DNA of 64,000 nt. Source: Bacillus massiliglaciei (GTDB lineage: Bacteria; Bacillota; Bacilli; Bacillales; DSM-1321). Made by a program: the position numbers and the translations under genes. The stretch covers positions 474,152 through 538,151 of the forward strand of contig NZ_LT622359.1 of NCBI RefSeq assembly GCF_900098925.1, written 5' to 3'. This document shows, one piece after another, positions 52,147-61,305 of this stretch. The notes below the pieces were generated by a model. That model worked only from the letters and a program-made list of their open reading frames with translations, ran no database searches and was not told the DNA's origin. Numbering within the stretch: position 1 is the stretch's first letter; each line of letters opens with the position of its first letter.

Positions 52147-52785
52147 ATGAATATTGAACAATTAAGAAGAAACTTACTTGCCCTACAAGATGATTTGCCA
52201 TCTATAACATATAGTGAGTTAGATTATGGGGCAGCCGCAGCTGTGTATCCAGATGGAAGTATAGTAATTTCCACAAAATTGACTGGAAAAGAAAAGGTTG
52301 AAGCTGAAGCTCACGAATTGATGCATATTCTATTAAATAAACAGGGTTTATTAATGGTTGTCTCTGAATATGAGGGAGAAAGTGAGTTTCTAGTATTGGA
52401 AATAAATAATGCAATCTCTCACTGGTTTCTCATTAATGGCTTAAAGAATGATTATAAAATAGAAAGTGAACTTCATTTAAGTGAAAGGGCAGCTAGTTTG
52501 AGCACAATTTCAAGTGTTATTGAAGAACTTTATTTTGAAAATAGTACCACCCTTCTGAAAGGATTAGGTGTGAGGTTATACGATATTGCTAGGACTATTC
52601 CAGAAAGAGAAAGAGAAATTATCGATATTGCAACTACTAATCAGTTGGTTAATCATGTTTTTCAGATGGCTAGAAAAACATTGAGTAGAATTACAATTGA
52701 GTCATCTAAAGAAATGCAATTGGAAACTATAGCAGAATTCTTATTGGAAATAGACGAGAATCCTAGTAGTTTTTCCTTTCGGTAA
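52147..52785 (+). CDS. ImmA/IrrE-type zinc metallopeptidase
   Basis: 212 residues from ATG 52147 behind GAGGTG. The motif EAHELMHILL supplies the HExxH-type zinc site (HELMH) typical of ImmA/IrrE (COG2856) peptidases, with a C-terminal helical part. ImmA cleaves a repressor to induce mobile elements on DNA damage, so this gene may control the neighbouring element or act as a defence regulator. No adjacent ImmR-like repressor is seen. Confidence 0.7.
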   Translation: MNIEQLRRNLLALQDDLPSITYSELDYGAAAAVYPDGSIVISTKLTGKEKVEAEAHELMHILLNKQGLLMVVSEYEGESEFLVLEINNAISHWFLINGLKNDYKIESELHLSERAASLSTISSVIEELYFENSTTLLKGLGVRLYDIARTIPEREREIIDIATTNQLVNHVFQMARKTLSRITIESSKEMQLETIAEFLLEIDENPSSFSFR

Positions 52786-52887
52786 AAACTTAAATTTTTG
52801 TGCTAGATGTCAAGTGGTATATAGAAATTCCTATGTGGTGAATTGGAAAAACAAGAATATATTATTATCATGTATAAGTTTATTAAA

Positions 52888-52922
52888 AGCTCTAATTCCT
52901 TCGGAAATTAGGGCTATTTCTA
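52888..52922 (+). terminator. Terminator after the metallopeptidase gene
   Basis: AGCTCTAATT / AATTAGGGCT stem with a TTCGG-type loop region and a T-rich tail. Confidence 0.75.
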
Positions 52923-52941
52923 TTTTGGGGGAGGAAAAACC

Positions 52942-53458
52942 ATGAATCAATACGCAATGAAACCTATCATACAATTGGAACTACTTGAAAGACGAGTGGA
53001 AATGAAAAAACAATCTGCAAAACGTGTGAACATTGTTAGCCTAAAGCTGGTGAAGGAATCAAGCATCCTTTACAAAAATCGAAGTGTACGAAGCCCGGAA
53101 GATGGTTATCAATTGTTGAAGCAGTTCTTAGGAGACGTGGATAGGGAATACTTTGTTGTTGTTTGTTTGTTTGGATACAAAAAATCAGCCAACAGCCATT
53201 AACATCTGTCACATTGGAAGCCTAAACGCAAGCATAGTACATCCAAGGGAGTGCTTCAAGCCTGCCATTTTGAGTAATGCTGCATCAATTCTTGTTGGTC
53301 ATAACCATCCCAGCGGCAGTAGCGTCCAAAGTAGGGAGGACGTGGAGGTGACTAAAAGATTAGTAGAAGCAGGTAAAATCATTGGGATTGACGTTCTTGA
53401 CCATATCGTGCTGGGTGACGGAGACTATGTTTCACTAAAAGAAAAAGGCTACATTTGA
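52942..53458 (+). pseudogene. RadC-like JAB-domain gene with a 4-bp frameshift
   Basis: The N-terminal part (from ATG 52942, behind GGGGGAGG) reads VRSPEDGYQLLKQFLGDVDREYFVVVCL; the catalytic part continues in another frame with LDTKNQP and the JAMM motif VGHNHPSGSSVQSREDVEVTKRL (HxH...S...D). Between them TTTG is present three times in tandem (53162-53173); removing one unit joins the two halves into a perfect RadC/JAB protein. RadC-like JAB proteins are frequent on mobile elements. Confidence 0.85.
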
Positions 53459-53472
53459 AAGGAGAAGAAACG

Positions 53473-53775
53473 ATGATGCATATAGATTGGTTTGTAGGAA
53501 CAATGAAAAAGATATTTAACATTGAGGTTAAAAGGGAAGATGTAGGCTACGAAGCCTATGATTTCTATCATGAAGAAATAGATGATTTGCTCATCCCTGC
53601 TAAACACTAAGAAAAGCTACCCAACCCATTGCTCATTGAAACACTTTCGTATGTAGATGATAAAGGGTACGAGTGGATTGCTGGTTATGTCCTAGAAAAA
53701 GGAACGAGAAAGAAGCTTTATGAAGTATGGATAAGGAATGGAGAACAAATTGCTTATGAGATGTATATCAACTAA
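53473..53775 (+). pseudogene. Element protein of unknown function, copy B (nonsense mutation)
   Basis: Counterpart of the 99-aa gene at 42334 with the same WFVGTMKK-FNIEVKREDVGYEA opening, but TAA at 53608-53610 breaks it after residue 45; the rest of the frame is open to TAA 53773. The ribosome binding site GGAGAAG is intact. Confidence 0.8.
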
Positions 53776-53792
53776 GTTAATTTCAATTGAGA

Positions 53793-54014
53793 TTCACGAC
53801 ATTTCTTTCTGCAATCTCACGACAAAACTAAAAGGAATTGAATCATGTTTAACAGAAAGGATGAGCGGCAAGGGAATGGAATGATTTGCGTATGAATAAA
53901 CTGATGACATTATTATATAACTGTCGTGAGCGATTAAGGAAGGGAACTGGAAAATGAATATAAAGAAACCGTAAAGGGCTATTGGTGTATGAATGCGTAC
54001 ATCAATAGCCTTTT
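53793..54014 (+). ncRNA. Conserved leader RNA ahead of the recombinase, copy B
   Basis: Same layout as 42640-42862: CACGACA repeats, TGTCGTG, then the terminator hairpin GGCTATTGGTGTA / TACATCAATAGCC (about 53977-54010) and T run. Retention of the terminator stem while flanking genes decay favours an RNA function or recent duplication. Confidence 0.45.
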
Positions 54015-54038
54015 CTCTTTATTGGAGGTTAATCAATC

Positions 54039-54611
54039 TTGGAAATAGTAGAGTTTGAACAATGGTTATTTGCGGAGGGAAAAGCAGCCAAAACAATCGA
54101 GTCCTATGTGAACGATGTCAAAGGGTTCCAATCCTATTTACAAGAGAAGTTGAAGGACATTCCAGTCCTTTCCCGCTTCTCTTTTATTAGGTATAAGGAG
54201 TACCTGATGAAAGAGGACTATGCCGTTTCAACGATTAACAAAAAAACTAATAGTTTAAAGGTTTACAATGATTTTCTAAGAACCAAAGGACACCTAAGAG
54301 AGTCATTCATTCAGTTGAAGCGGGATAGAATTAAAATCGCCGCTGGAAGTGAGGACAATGTGGATGCACTATCGGATGAACGGGTGGAACATTTGCTTTT
54401 CTATGTTGAAAACAGAAACAAGGTTAGCACACGTCAAGCTGATCATCTATTTGTTGCTCTATACGGGTGTAAGGGTAAGTGAATTGTAATTGTAGATATT
54501 GATTTTCTGACAAGCCAATTCGCAGTATGGGAAAAGGCGGAAAAATCGGACTTAGACAAGATGTGCTGCAATTAGTAAAGGACTATATGAAGGAAGACCG
54601 TTCTGTAATTG
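54039..54611 (+). pseudogene. Tyrosine recombinase (XerC-like), copy B, decayed
   Basis: TTG 54039 opens the same core-binding domain as copy A, here without its single-base deletion (LMKEDYAVSTINKKTNSLKVY). A 2-base deletion near 54436 shifts the frame before the catalytic Arg, more deletions follow, and homology stops near 54611, so the HxxR/Tyr region is lost. At the break lies GCTTCGTTAAT, the flagellin stop sequence. Confidence 0.85.
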
Positions 54612-54684
54612 CTTCGTTAATAAAAGCTTTCCAAGAAAATTTCTAGAGATTTTTGTAGGAATGAACCCAAGCTAATTCAAATGC

Positions 54685-54716
54685 AATCCGCCAAAGTTTG
54701 ATGATTTTGGCGGATT
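54685..54716. terminator. Strong bidirectional terminator at the end of the mosaic region
   Basis: AATCCGCCAAA / TTTGGCGGATT, an 11-bp perfect stem, 18 bases from the stop of the leftward prpF-like gene; A- and T-rich on both sides. Confidence 0.85.
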
Positions 54717-54733
54717 TTGTGGTTCCAATGCCC

Positions 54734-55942
54734 TTACACATTCTGTACCTCATCTTTACTCGTTTCTGCTCCTTCAGCAAGCTCACCCGTTAATAAGGAA
54801 ATGGGCACGTAAGCATAGCCATCCATAATCCTCCTTGCTGTTCGGCCAATGGCCGCTCTTGATACTTCCCAGTTGTTCGCTTTTTTTTCAACGTTTGCTT
54901 CCGCATAAATGACTCCTGACGGATGCCCGATCCTAATCCCTGTTCCGGCTGACCGGTTAAGTTGGTGAGGAATGGTTCCGGGAATCTGGGCTGCAGTTGC
55001 CAGTGCAATGGAACCGCTGACTGCGAAAGCTCTGTGTAGCGTTCCCATGGAAAAGTAGCGCGACGCAATGTCGATCATCTCGGGTTTAACTAAATTGTTC
55101 GTGATCGTGCTGTATTCCTTTGCAGCAGCCACCATGGCAATTTTAGGGAGGGCATGGCTGGTCGGTGTAATACCATCCCTCGTTTGTAAAAGACCGGATA
55201 GTAGACCCGCTTCAATCCGGATTTGTTCCATCGTATTTAATAGATGGCTATTCTGGTTCATTTCGGCCGGCAATTCTGTTCCGGTGGCTCCGACTTCTTC
55301 TGCCCGGACAAAAACGACGGGATTTACAGAATCAATAATTGTTACTTCGAATTTTCTGCCATCCGGCAGGCGGACTGTATCCATCGGGTTTGAGGTAGGC
55401 AATGTCTTCCCTGTATAGGAGCCCCCAGAATCCAAAAAGTTGAGCATAATTTTAGGAGAATGGCCGGGAACTCCGTCAATCGCAAAGTCGCCTTCATATT
55501 GGATATGGCCATTTCTGACTGGGATTTCAACATGGATAATGGTGTTCGTATTCGTATTATGTATCCGTACACAGGTTTGCGGTTCTGTTAGGCGCAGATA
55601 TCCTTCTTCAGCCGCATAGAGTCCGACAGCAGTGGCCATGTTGCCGCAGGTTATTTGGTAATCAATCATGTTTTGATCGATACTTACTTGACCGAAAGTG
55701 TAATCGATATGAGCATCAGGGTGAGTAGGAGGGCCGACCAGCGCTAATTTACTTGTTAAAGAGGTTCCGCCTCCCAGTCCATCAATCTGTCCCGGATCCG
55801 GGCTTCCGAAAATCCGTAAAATAACTTGATTCCGAAGTGCTTGGTCTGATGGCAGGTCGATTGTACGTAAGATTAACCCTTTACTCGTCCCTCCCCGCAT
55901 GATTACAGCAGGAAGTTTGTAACGCTGCAGATAACTGTTCAT
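54734..55942 (-). CDS. PrpF-family isomerase (aconitate/methylaconitate type)
   Basis: 402 residues. The N-terminal PAVIMRGGTSKGLILR, the QIDGLGGGTSLTSKLALV and TCGNMATAVGLYAAEEG blocks are signatures of the PrpF family (diaminopimelate-epimerase fold with two related halves), which move the double bond or isomerise aconitate-type acids. Divergent from the TRAP genes, it shares their regulatory region. In this cluster the likely job is trans- to cis-aconitate interconversion. The exact substrate cannot be read from sequence. Confidence 0.85.
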   Translation of the reverse strand: MNSYLQRYKLPAVIMRGGTSKGLILRTIDLPSDQALRNQVILRIFGSPDPGQIDGLGGGTSLTSKLALVGPPTHPDAHIDYTFGQVSIDQNMIDYQITCGNMATAVGLYAAEEGYLRLTEPQTCVRIHNTNTNTIIHVEIPVRNGHIQYEGDFAIDGVPGHSPKIMLNFLDSGGSYTGKTLPTSNPMDTVRLPDGRKFEVTIIDSVNPVVFVRAEEVGATGTELPAEMNQNSHLLNTMEQIRIEAGLLSGLLQTRDGITPTSHALPKIAMVAAAKEYSTITNNLVKPEMIDIASRYFSMGTLHRAFAVSGSIALATAAQIPGTIPHQLNRSAGTGIRIGHPSGVIYAEANVEKKANNWEVSRAAIGRTARRIMDGYAYVPISLLTGELAEGAETSKDEVQNV

Positions 55943-56255
55943 TAGTACACACCCCTTTTAATTAATAGGAATAGATGATTTTGGAGTAAGTGTAATAAGA
56001 TTAGTTCCATAAAAAAAATACATGTTTTTTATTCATATCGATTAATAAAATTTATGATCAAGCGGGGCAGAGGCTCTTTATTGTTTTGGTTAGAAATAAA
56101 AAGTTTTTATTACAGCAGATAAAAAAACAATACTTTTAATATTATTAAAAATATTCATATAATAGAGTCAATACAATGTTGCCAACAAGGGGAATTAGGG
56201 GACCTCAAAAAAGAAAACGCTTTCTTTTTGGCAATTACTTAAAAGGGGGAAAAAC
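55943..56255. promoter_or_regulatory. Divergent regulatory region of the tricarboxylate cluster
   Basis: A 313-bp AT-rich spacer between prpF-like and dctP. It contains a possible -10 TATAAT (56158), AATATT-ATTAA-AATATT dyads near 56139-56155 suitable for a LysR regulator, and a cre-like site AAGAAAACGCTTTCTT at 56211-56226. No gene is seen. Confidence 0.55.
56211..56226. promoter_or_regulatory. cre-like catabolite control (CcpA) site
   Basis: The palindrome AAGAAAACGCTTTCTT has the central ACGC/CGNT pattern and symmetric arms of Bacillus cre sites. It lies downstream of the possible -10, a position that gives roadblock repression when preferred sugars are present. Confidence 0.65.
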
Positions 56256-57302
56256 ATGTATAAAAAATCTTCATATCTTTCAATTGCCGGAACTGCTTTA
56301 CTGGCGTTATCGCTTTCTTTGGCTGGCTGTTCATCGAACAAAGATACTGCGGCTGGTACTTCCTCAGCTTCAAATGGGTATCAAAAAATGGAGATTAAAC
56401 TTTCACATGTTGCAACAGATAATACTCCGAAAGGGCAGGCCGCTCTTAAATTCAAAGAAATAGTAGAAGAGAAAAGTGACGGCGTGATTCAAGTAGACGT
56501 TTTTCCTTCGGGACAGCTGTACGGTGATAACGATGAAATTGAAGCATTACAAGCAAATAACGTTCAGATTATTGCCCCGTCTGGAGCTAAATTAAGCGGT
56601 TTTGAAAAATCTTTTGAGGTGTTTGATTTACCGTTTATGTTTAAAGACGCAGAGGCGTTATATCAATTTGAAGATGGAGAAGGCGGAAAGAAATTACTGA
56701 GCAAGCTTGATCAAATGGGGATGGTCGGCCTCGACTTCTGGCCAAACGGCTTTAAACATATTACAAATAATAAAAAAGATGTCACTGAACCTTCAGACTT
56801 AAAAGGATTAAAGATTAGAACACATGGCGGGACGATTATTAATGAAGTATATGAAAAATTAGGTGCAGCGTCATCGAAGATTGCTTTCAATGAGACCTAT
56901 CAGGCGCTTCAGCTTGGCACCGTAGATGGCCAGGAAAATAGTTTAGTAAATATTGAGTCTCAAAAATATCAGGAAGTGCAGAAGTATATGACTATCACGG
57001 GGCATGCCCGTTCAGAATATGTCCTGGTTGCGAATCAGGAATGGTGGAATAGCTTAAACGAAAAAACGAAAGAGCTAATGAATGAAGCGGTTAAGGAATC
57101 TACGAAAACAGGCAGGGAAGTCGAAGAGCAATATGAGAAAGATGCATTGGAAGCTATCAAAAAGAGCGGGAAGGTCAAGCTCCATGAATTAACAGAGGGG
57201 GAACGCCAAACGTTTATTGAAGAATTAGAGCCTGTATTCAATAAATGGAGCAAAGAGATCGACTCAGATGTATTAAAAAAGGCGGAAGAAGCAAACGAGT
57301 AA
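56256..57302 (+). CDS. dctP: TRAP transporter solute-binding lipoprotein (DctP)
   Basis: 348 residues with a lipoprotein signal (LLALSLSLAGCSSN, Cys near residue 25). The family blocks ELSHVATDNTPKGQAALKFKEIV-like at the start, GLKIRTHGGTIINEVYEKLGA (binding the carboxylate through its conserved Arg) and YQALQLGTVDGQENSLVNIESQKYQEVQKYM are clear. It captures an organic acid outside the membrane and delivers it to DctQM. It begins the operon dctPQM-dehydrogenase. Confidence 0.95.
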   Translation: MYKKSSYLSIAGTALLALSLSLAGCSSNKDTAAGTSSASNGYQKMEIKLSHVATDNTPKGQAALKFKEIVEEKSDGVIQVDVFPSGQLYGDNDEIEALQANNVQIIAPSGAKLSGFEKSFEVFDLPFMFKDAEALYQFEDGEGGKKLLSKLDQMGMVGLDFWPNGFKHITNNKKDVTEPSDLKGLKIRTHGGTIINEVYEKLGAASSKIAFNETYQALQLGTVDGQENSLVNIESQKYQEVQKYMTITGHARSEYVLVANQEWWNSLNEKTKELMNEAVKESTKTGREVEEQYEKDALEAIKKSGKVKLHELTEGERQTFIEELEPVFNKWSKEIDSDVLKKAEEANE

Positions 57303-57338
57303 GGGTTCCTTTTTTACTAGAAAAATGGGAGGTTCACT

Positions 57339-57878
57339 ATGAAAAAATGGAAAAAAACCTATTCTCTCTTTGAAGATTTACTGTCAGGATTCTTTCTCCT
57401 CTCAGGGCTTGCTCTTATCTTTTATGAGGTCATAATGCGTTATATTTTCAATTCACCCTCCACTTGGATTACGGAAGTCTCAACCGTTATGGTGACATGG
57501 GGAATTCTGTTCGGACTTTCTGTAGCCCTTAGAGATAAACATCATATTAGCGTTGATATTCTATATTCGGTGCTCCCTCAGTTCTTGCAGAGAAAAGTAG
57601 ATTATTTTGCGAACCTCGTTGGAATTGTATTTTGCGGGTTTTATGCCTGGAGCGGTATCGCCCTTGTGATTCACACGCTGGAAACAGGTCAAACCTCTAT
57701 GGATACTGGGATTCCTTTGTGGATGTACTATTTAGCTGTTCCTATATCTGGCGTCCTTTTCCTGGTCCGCTTTGTTGAGAACTTTATTGTCGTTAGAAAA
57801 AGCAGGAAAAAGACAGATGCAGTGATTCAAATGAAGATAGACGAGGAGGAATCAGATGAATATAGCAACGCTTTTTAG
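57339..57878 (+). CDS. dctQ: TRAP transporter small membrane subunit (DctQ)
   Basis: 179 residues with four hydrophobic helices (for example SGFFLLSGLALIFYEVIMRYIF and VDYFANLVGIVFCGFYAWSGIAL). The motif RYIFNSPSTWITEV is typical of DctQ. It forms the membrane complex with DctM and overlaps its start by 23 bases. Confidence 0.93.
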   Translation: MKKWKKTYSLFEDLLSGFFLLSGLALIFYEVIMRYIFNSPSTWITEVSTVMVTWGILFGLSVALRDKHHISVDILYSVLPQFLQRKVDYFANLVGIVFCGFYAWSGIALVIHTLETGQTSMDTGIPLWMYYLAVPISGVLFLVRFVENFIVVRKSRKKTDAVIQMKIDEEESDEYSNAF

Positions 57879-59139
57879 CTCATTTGCCGTCTTGGTTCTT
57901 CTTAGAATTCCGATTGCGATTGCCCTGGTATTTGCTTCTGTTATTATGTTTTCACTTTCTGGAACCTTCACCCTTTGGACGATTCCGCACAAAATGTTTA
58001 CAGCGCTTAATTCGACTACCCTCATTGCCATTCCAGGATTCGTCCTTGCGGGAACCATCATGGCGAAAGGCGGTATTTCCAAATATTTAATTAATGCATT
58101 AAAAGCATGGATCGGCCATATTTCAGGAGGATTGTCTGTTGTAACAATCTTAGCCTGCACGTTCTTCGCAGCTATCAGCGGTTCAAGTCCGGCAACGGCT
58201 GCAGCCGTAGGGTCGATTATGATCCCGGCGATGGTATCGGCAGGATATAATAAGCGATATGCCATGGGATTGGTGGCAGCTGCAGGAACACTGGGTATCC
58301 TCATCCCGCCGAGCATCCCGCTCATTGTATATGGGGTAGTGACCGAGATCTCCATCGGTAAACTATTTATTGCAGGTGTTATACCAGGGGTATTCATGAC
58401 ACTGATGCTGATTCTGTATGCGGTGATTTACGCCCGGAGGAAGGGATACGGAAAGCTTGAGAAAGCCGGCTGGAAGGAAAGATGGTCATCATTAGGCAAA
58501 GCCTCTTGGGGAGCTTTTTTACCCATCTTGATTTTGGGCTGTATATATAGCGGTGCTACAACTCCATCAGAAGCGGCGATTATTGCCTGTGCCTATTCTT
58601 TAATTGTCTCCTTGTGCATTTATCGGGAAACGTCTCTTAGTAATTGGCATCAAATTTTAAAAGACACCATTGGCATCAGCGCTATGATTATGTTGATTAT
58701 TGCAGCGGCCACTGTATTCTCGCTGTATATGACCCAGGAACAAATTCCGCAGGTAATCGCCAGCAGCATGCTATCAAGTGAGTTCCTAAGTAAAGCAACA
58801 TTTTTCATTGCTACAGCAATCTTATTCTTGATATTAGGGATGTTCTTGGAGTCCTCTTCCATCATGCTGATTACGCTGCCATTGCTGCTTCCTATCATGC
58901 TTTCAGTCGGAATTGATCCTTTCCATTTCGCCATTGCGATGATTATTAATATGGAAATCGCGCAAATTACGCCTCCAGTCGGACTCAATTTATTTGTCAT
59001 AGGAGGAATAGCTAAAGAAAAATTAAGTGAAGTGTTTAAAGGCAGTGTTGTGTTTATCTTCTTAATGCTTGCATGTCTTATCCTGATTATTTTATTTCCA
59101 AGCATTACTTTATGGCTGCCTGGCAAAATGTCATTCTAA
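57856..59139 (+). CDS. dctM: TRAP transporter large membrane subunit (DctM)
   Basis: 427 residues, about 12 membrane segments. Family blocks include LNSTTLIAIPGFVLAGTIMAKG, ISGSSPATAAAVGSIMIPAM, AAGTLGILIPPSIPLIVYG and AQITPPVGLNLFVIGGIA. It carries out sodium-driven import of the acid captured by DctP. Confidence 0.95.
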   Translation: MNIATLFSSFAVLVLLRIPIAIALVFASVIMFSLSGTFTLWTIPHKMFTALNSTTLIAIPGFVLAGTIMAKGGISKYLINALKAWIGHISGGLSVVTILACTFFAAISGSSPATAAAVGSIMIPAMVSAGYNKRYAMGLVAAAGTLGILIPPSIPLIVYGVVTEISIGKLFIAGVIPGVFMTLMLILYAVIYARRKGYGKLEKAGWKERWSSLGKASWGAFLPILILGCIYSGATTPSEAAIIACAYSLIVSLCIYRETSLSNWHQILKDTIGISAMIMLIIAAATVFSLYMTQEQIPQVIASSMLSSEFLSKATFFIATAILFLILGMFLESSSIMLITLPLLLPIMLSVGIDPFHFAIAMIINMEIAQITPPVGLNLFVIGGIAKEKLSEVFKGSVVFIFLMLACLILIILFPSITLWLPGKMSF

Positions 59140-59156
59140 TTTAGTGGAGGCGAATC

Positions 59157-60233
59157 ATGGTTTATAAGATTGGTGTGATTGAAGGAGACGGAATAGGGCC
59201 GGAAATCGTAAACGGCTCATTGAGAGTAGTCAGGGAACTGGAGAAACTGATGGGGGTTGAGTTTTTCGAAACGATGCCCCTGGATGCCGGGTTAAAGGCC
59301 TTTGAAAAGTATGGAGCGACCTACCCGGATGTCACTAACCAGCGTTTACAGGAGTGCGATGGCCTGATTTTGGGTCCAGTTTCTACTCATCAATATGAAG
59401 GGGAGAATATGGCCAATCCCAGCGCGAAAATCAGGAAGAACTTTCATCTCTTTGCCAATATCCGTCCGATTCGCTCTATCCCCAAAGCTGAAGGGAAATT
59501 TAAGGACGTAGATCTGGTCATCGTCAGGGAGAATACAGAAGGGATGTACGCAGACCGGAATATGGCGGACGGCTCCAGTGAATTTATGCCCGATCCGGAT
59601 ACTGTTCTCTCGATGCGGCTGGTTACCAGAAAGGCCAGTAAAAAAGTGGCTGAAGCGGCGTTTCGGCTGGCACAGGAACGAAATGATAAACGGCTTGTGT
59701 CAGCTGTCCATAAAGCGAATGTATTGAAAAAAGGCTGCGGGCTGTTTTTGGAAGAGTGTTATAAGGTTCAATCTCAGTATAAAGATATTTCCATAGACGA
59801 CTATCATATTGATGCGTTTGCCATGTATTTAATCCTTCACCCGCAGAAATATGATGTGATCGTCACGACAAACATGTTCGGCGATATTCTCTCTGACGAA
59901 GCAGCGGGGTTAGTCGGCGGTTTAGGGCTTGCCCCAAGCTTAAATCAAGGAGATCAGTTTGCGGCAGCCCAGGCAGCCCATGGTTCAGCGCCTTCGATTG
60001 CAGGGCAGGGCATTGCTAATCCGATTGCGCTCCTTCTATCCATTCAAATGCTGATGAACTGGTTAGGCAATAAGTATCAAGATGGGGACATTCTCCATGC
60101 AGCTTCATTATTGTCCACAGCTGTCTGGAATACATTAGAAGAGAGTGAGATTAAGACGCCTGACTTGGGAGGAAATGCTTCTACAGAGGAAGTATGTGAC
60201 GAAATTATCTCACGTGTCGTTCAGTTTGTATAA
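59157..60233 (+). CDS. Isocitrate/isopropylmalate-type decarboxylating dehydrogenase
   Basis: 358 residues of the beta-decarboxylating dehydrogenase family. [14 protein letters not shown] at the start, [26 protein letters not shown] (catalytic Lys), [23 protein letters not shown] (metal Asp residues) and [17 protein letters not shown] (cofactor loop) are all present. RENTEG favours isocitrate-, homoisocitrate- or tartrate-type substrates over isopropylmalate. Encoded 17 bases after dctM, it probably oxidises the isocitrate formed from the imported tricarboxylate to 2-oxoglutarate. Confidence 0.85.
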   Translation: MVYKIGVIEGDGIGPEIVNGSLRVVRELEKLMGVEFFETMPLDAGLKAFEKYGATYPDVTNQRLQECDGLILGPVSTHQYEGENMANPSAKIRKNFHLFANIRPIRSIPKAEGKFKDVDLVIVRENTEGMYADRNMADGSSEFMPDPDTVLSMRLVTRKASKKVAEAAFRLAQERNDKRLVSAVHKANVLKKGCGLFLEECYKVQSQYKDISIDDYHIDAFAMYLILHPQKYDVIVTTNMFGDILSDEAAGLVGGLGLAPSLNQGDQFAAAQAAHGSAPSIAGQGIANPIALLLSIQMLMNWLGNKYQDGDILHAASLLSTAVWNTLEESEIKTPDLGGNASTEEVCDEIISRVVQFV

Positions 60234-60241
60234 AATAGGCG

Positions 60242-60275
60242 AAAAGGTTATTCATTATTTGAATAGCCTTTTTTT
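60242..60275. terminator. Bidirectional terminator between dehydrogenase and LysR genes
   Basis: AAAAGGTTATTC / GAATAGCCTTTT stem with T run; it overlaps the last codons of the leftward lysR gene. Confidence 0.85.
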
Positions 60276-61132
60276 GCATACCTTTTCTGTATAAAGTCCA
60301 CAAACGCTTTAACCGTCGATAATTCTAATGCGTTCTCCCGATAAATCAGCCATGTCTTTCTGGAAACATCGTTATTATAGATGGATGAAATTTCAATCTT
60401 GTGCAGATGATTAAAGCCTTTTATACAAATGCCTGGCAAAATAGCAAATCCTAGACCGTTAATGACCATTTCCCTGCATGTATCAATCCGATCAACTTCC
60501 ATCGTATAATGAGGCGGGGCATCAAACTTTTCTTCCCACCAGCTATCAATTAAAGTCATCAGAGAATGGTCTGTTTCATAAAAGATTCTGGGTAATTTAG
60601 GTAATTCCGTTAACTCAATCTCATGTTTGGAGACAACATAGATTTTCTCTTCATCAAGCAAATATCGTTTTCCCTGCCAATTGTAATTACCTCTTACAAT
60701 CCCTACATGGGCTTCTTCTTTATGCATCATTTGATTCATTTCAATGCTCCAGCCTGTTTTCAGGACAATATCAATATCCGGATGGATTTTTAAGAAATCG
60801 CTTAGAATCATAGGCAGCTCATAACGGGCAAAAATGCTGGATACGCCGAGCCTTAATGTACCCTTAATCTTGTTATCCATATTTTCGAGATGTTCCTTCA
60901 TTTTTACCAGATTAGCAAGCATAGCATTGGCATATTGAACAAGGTATTCACCTTCTGCGGTAAAATCGACCCCTTTTTTTCCTCTTATAAGGATCTTCAC
61001 ATTCAAAGTTTCTTCCAGCTGTTTAATACGATATGTTAATGCGGGCTGGGAGATGTATAAACGCTCAGACGCCTTTGTAATATTCCGTTCTTTATGAATG
61101 GTTTGGAGAATCTTCCAATCCTTTTCATCCAT
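60248..61132 (-). CDS. LysR-family regulator of the tricarboxylate cluster (TcuR-like)
   Basis: 294 residues from ATG 61132, chosen because GAGAGGG lies upstream; an 11-codon longer frame exists. The N-terminal winged HTH (ILQTIHKERNITKASERLYISQPALTYRIKQLEETL) is the LysR signature, followed by the two-lobed effector domain. It lies between the TRAP operon and the TcuA-like gene, read divergently from the latter, so it probably activates both in response to the substrate. Confidence 0.93.
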   Translation of the reverse strand: MDEKDWKILQTIHKERNITKASERLYISQPALTYRIKQLEETLNVKILIRGKKGVDFTAEGEYLVQYANAMLANLVKMKEHLENMDNKIKGTLRLGVSSIFARYELPMILSDFLKIHPDIDIVLKTGWSIEMNQMMHKEEAHVGIVRGNYNWQGKRYLLDEEKIYVVSKHEIELTELPKLPRIFYETDHSLMTLIDSWWEEKFDAPPHYTMEVDRIDTCREMVINGLGFAILPGICIKGFNHLHKIEISSIYNNDVSRKTWLIYRENALELSTVKAFVDFIQKRYAKKGYSNNE

Positions 61133-61305
61133 ACAAATCCCTCTCTCTGATTGGCTTCTTTTCACCTATTTTATCACTAAGAGAATAAATATTTGAATAA
61201 TCTATAAATTATTTTTATTTAGATAAATAGAATTTTGATATTTTATTTATCGGTCATGACTCCATAAAATAAAAGTATAAATACAAATTGGAGGAGGAAT
61301 AAGGG
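61133..61305. promoter_or_regulatory. lysR-tcuA divergent promoter region
   Basis: The dyad AATAAT-CTATAA-ATTATT (about 61196-61213) and adjoining A/T palindromes fit a LysR binding site (T-N11-A). A possible -10 TATAAA near 61275 precedes the tcuA-like start with its GGAGGAGG site. Confidence 0.5.
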
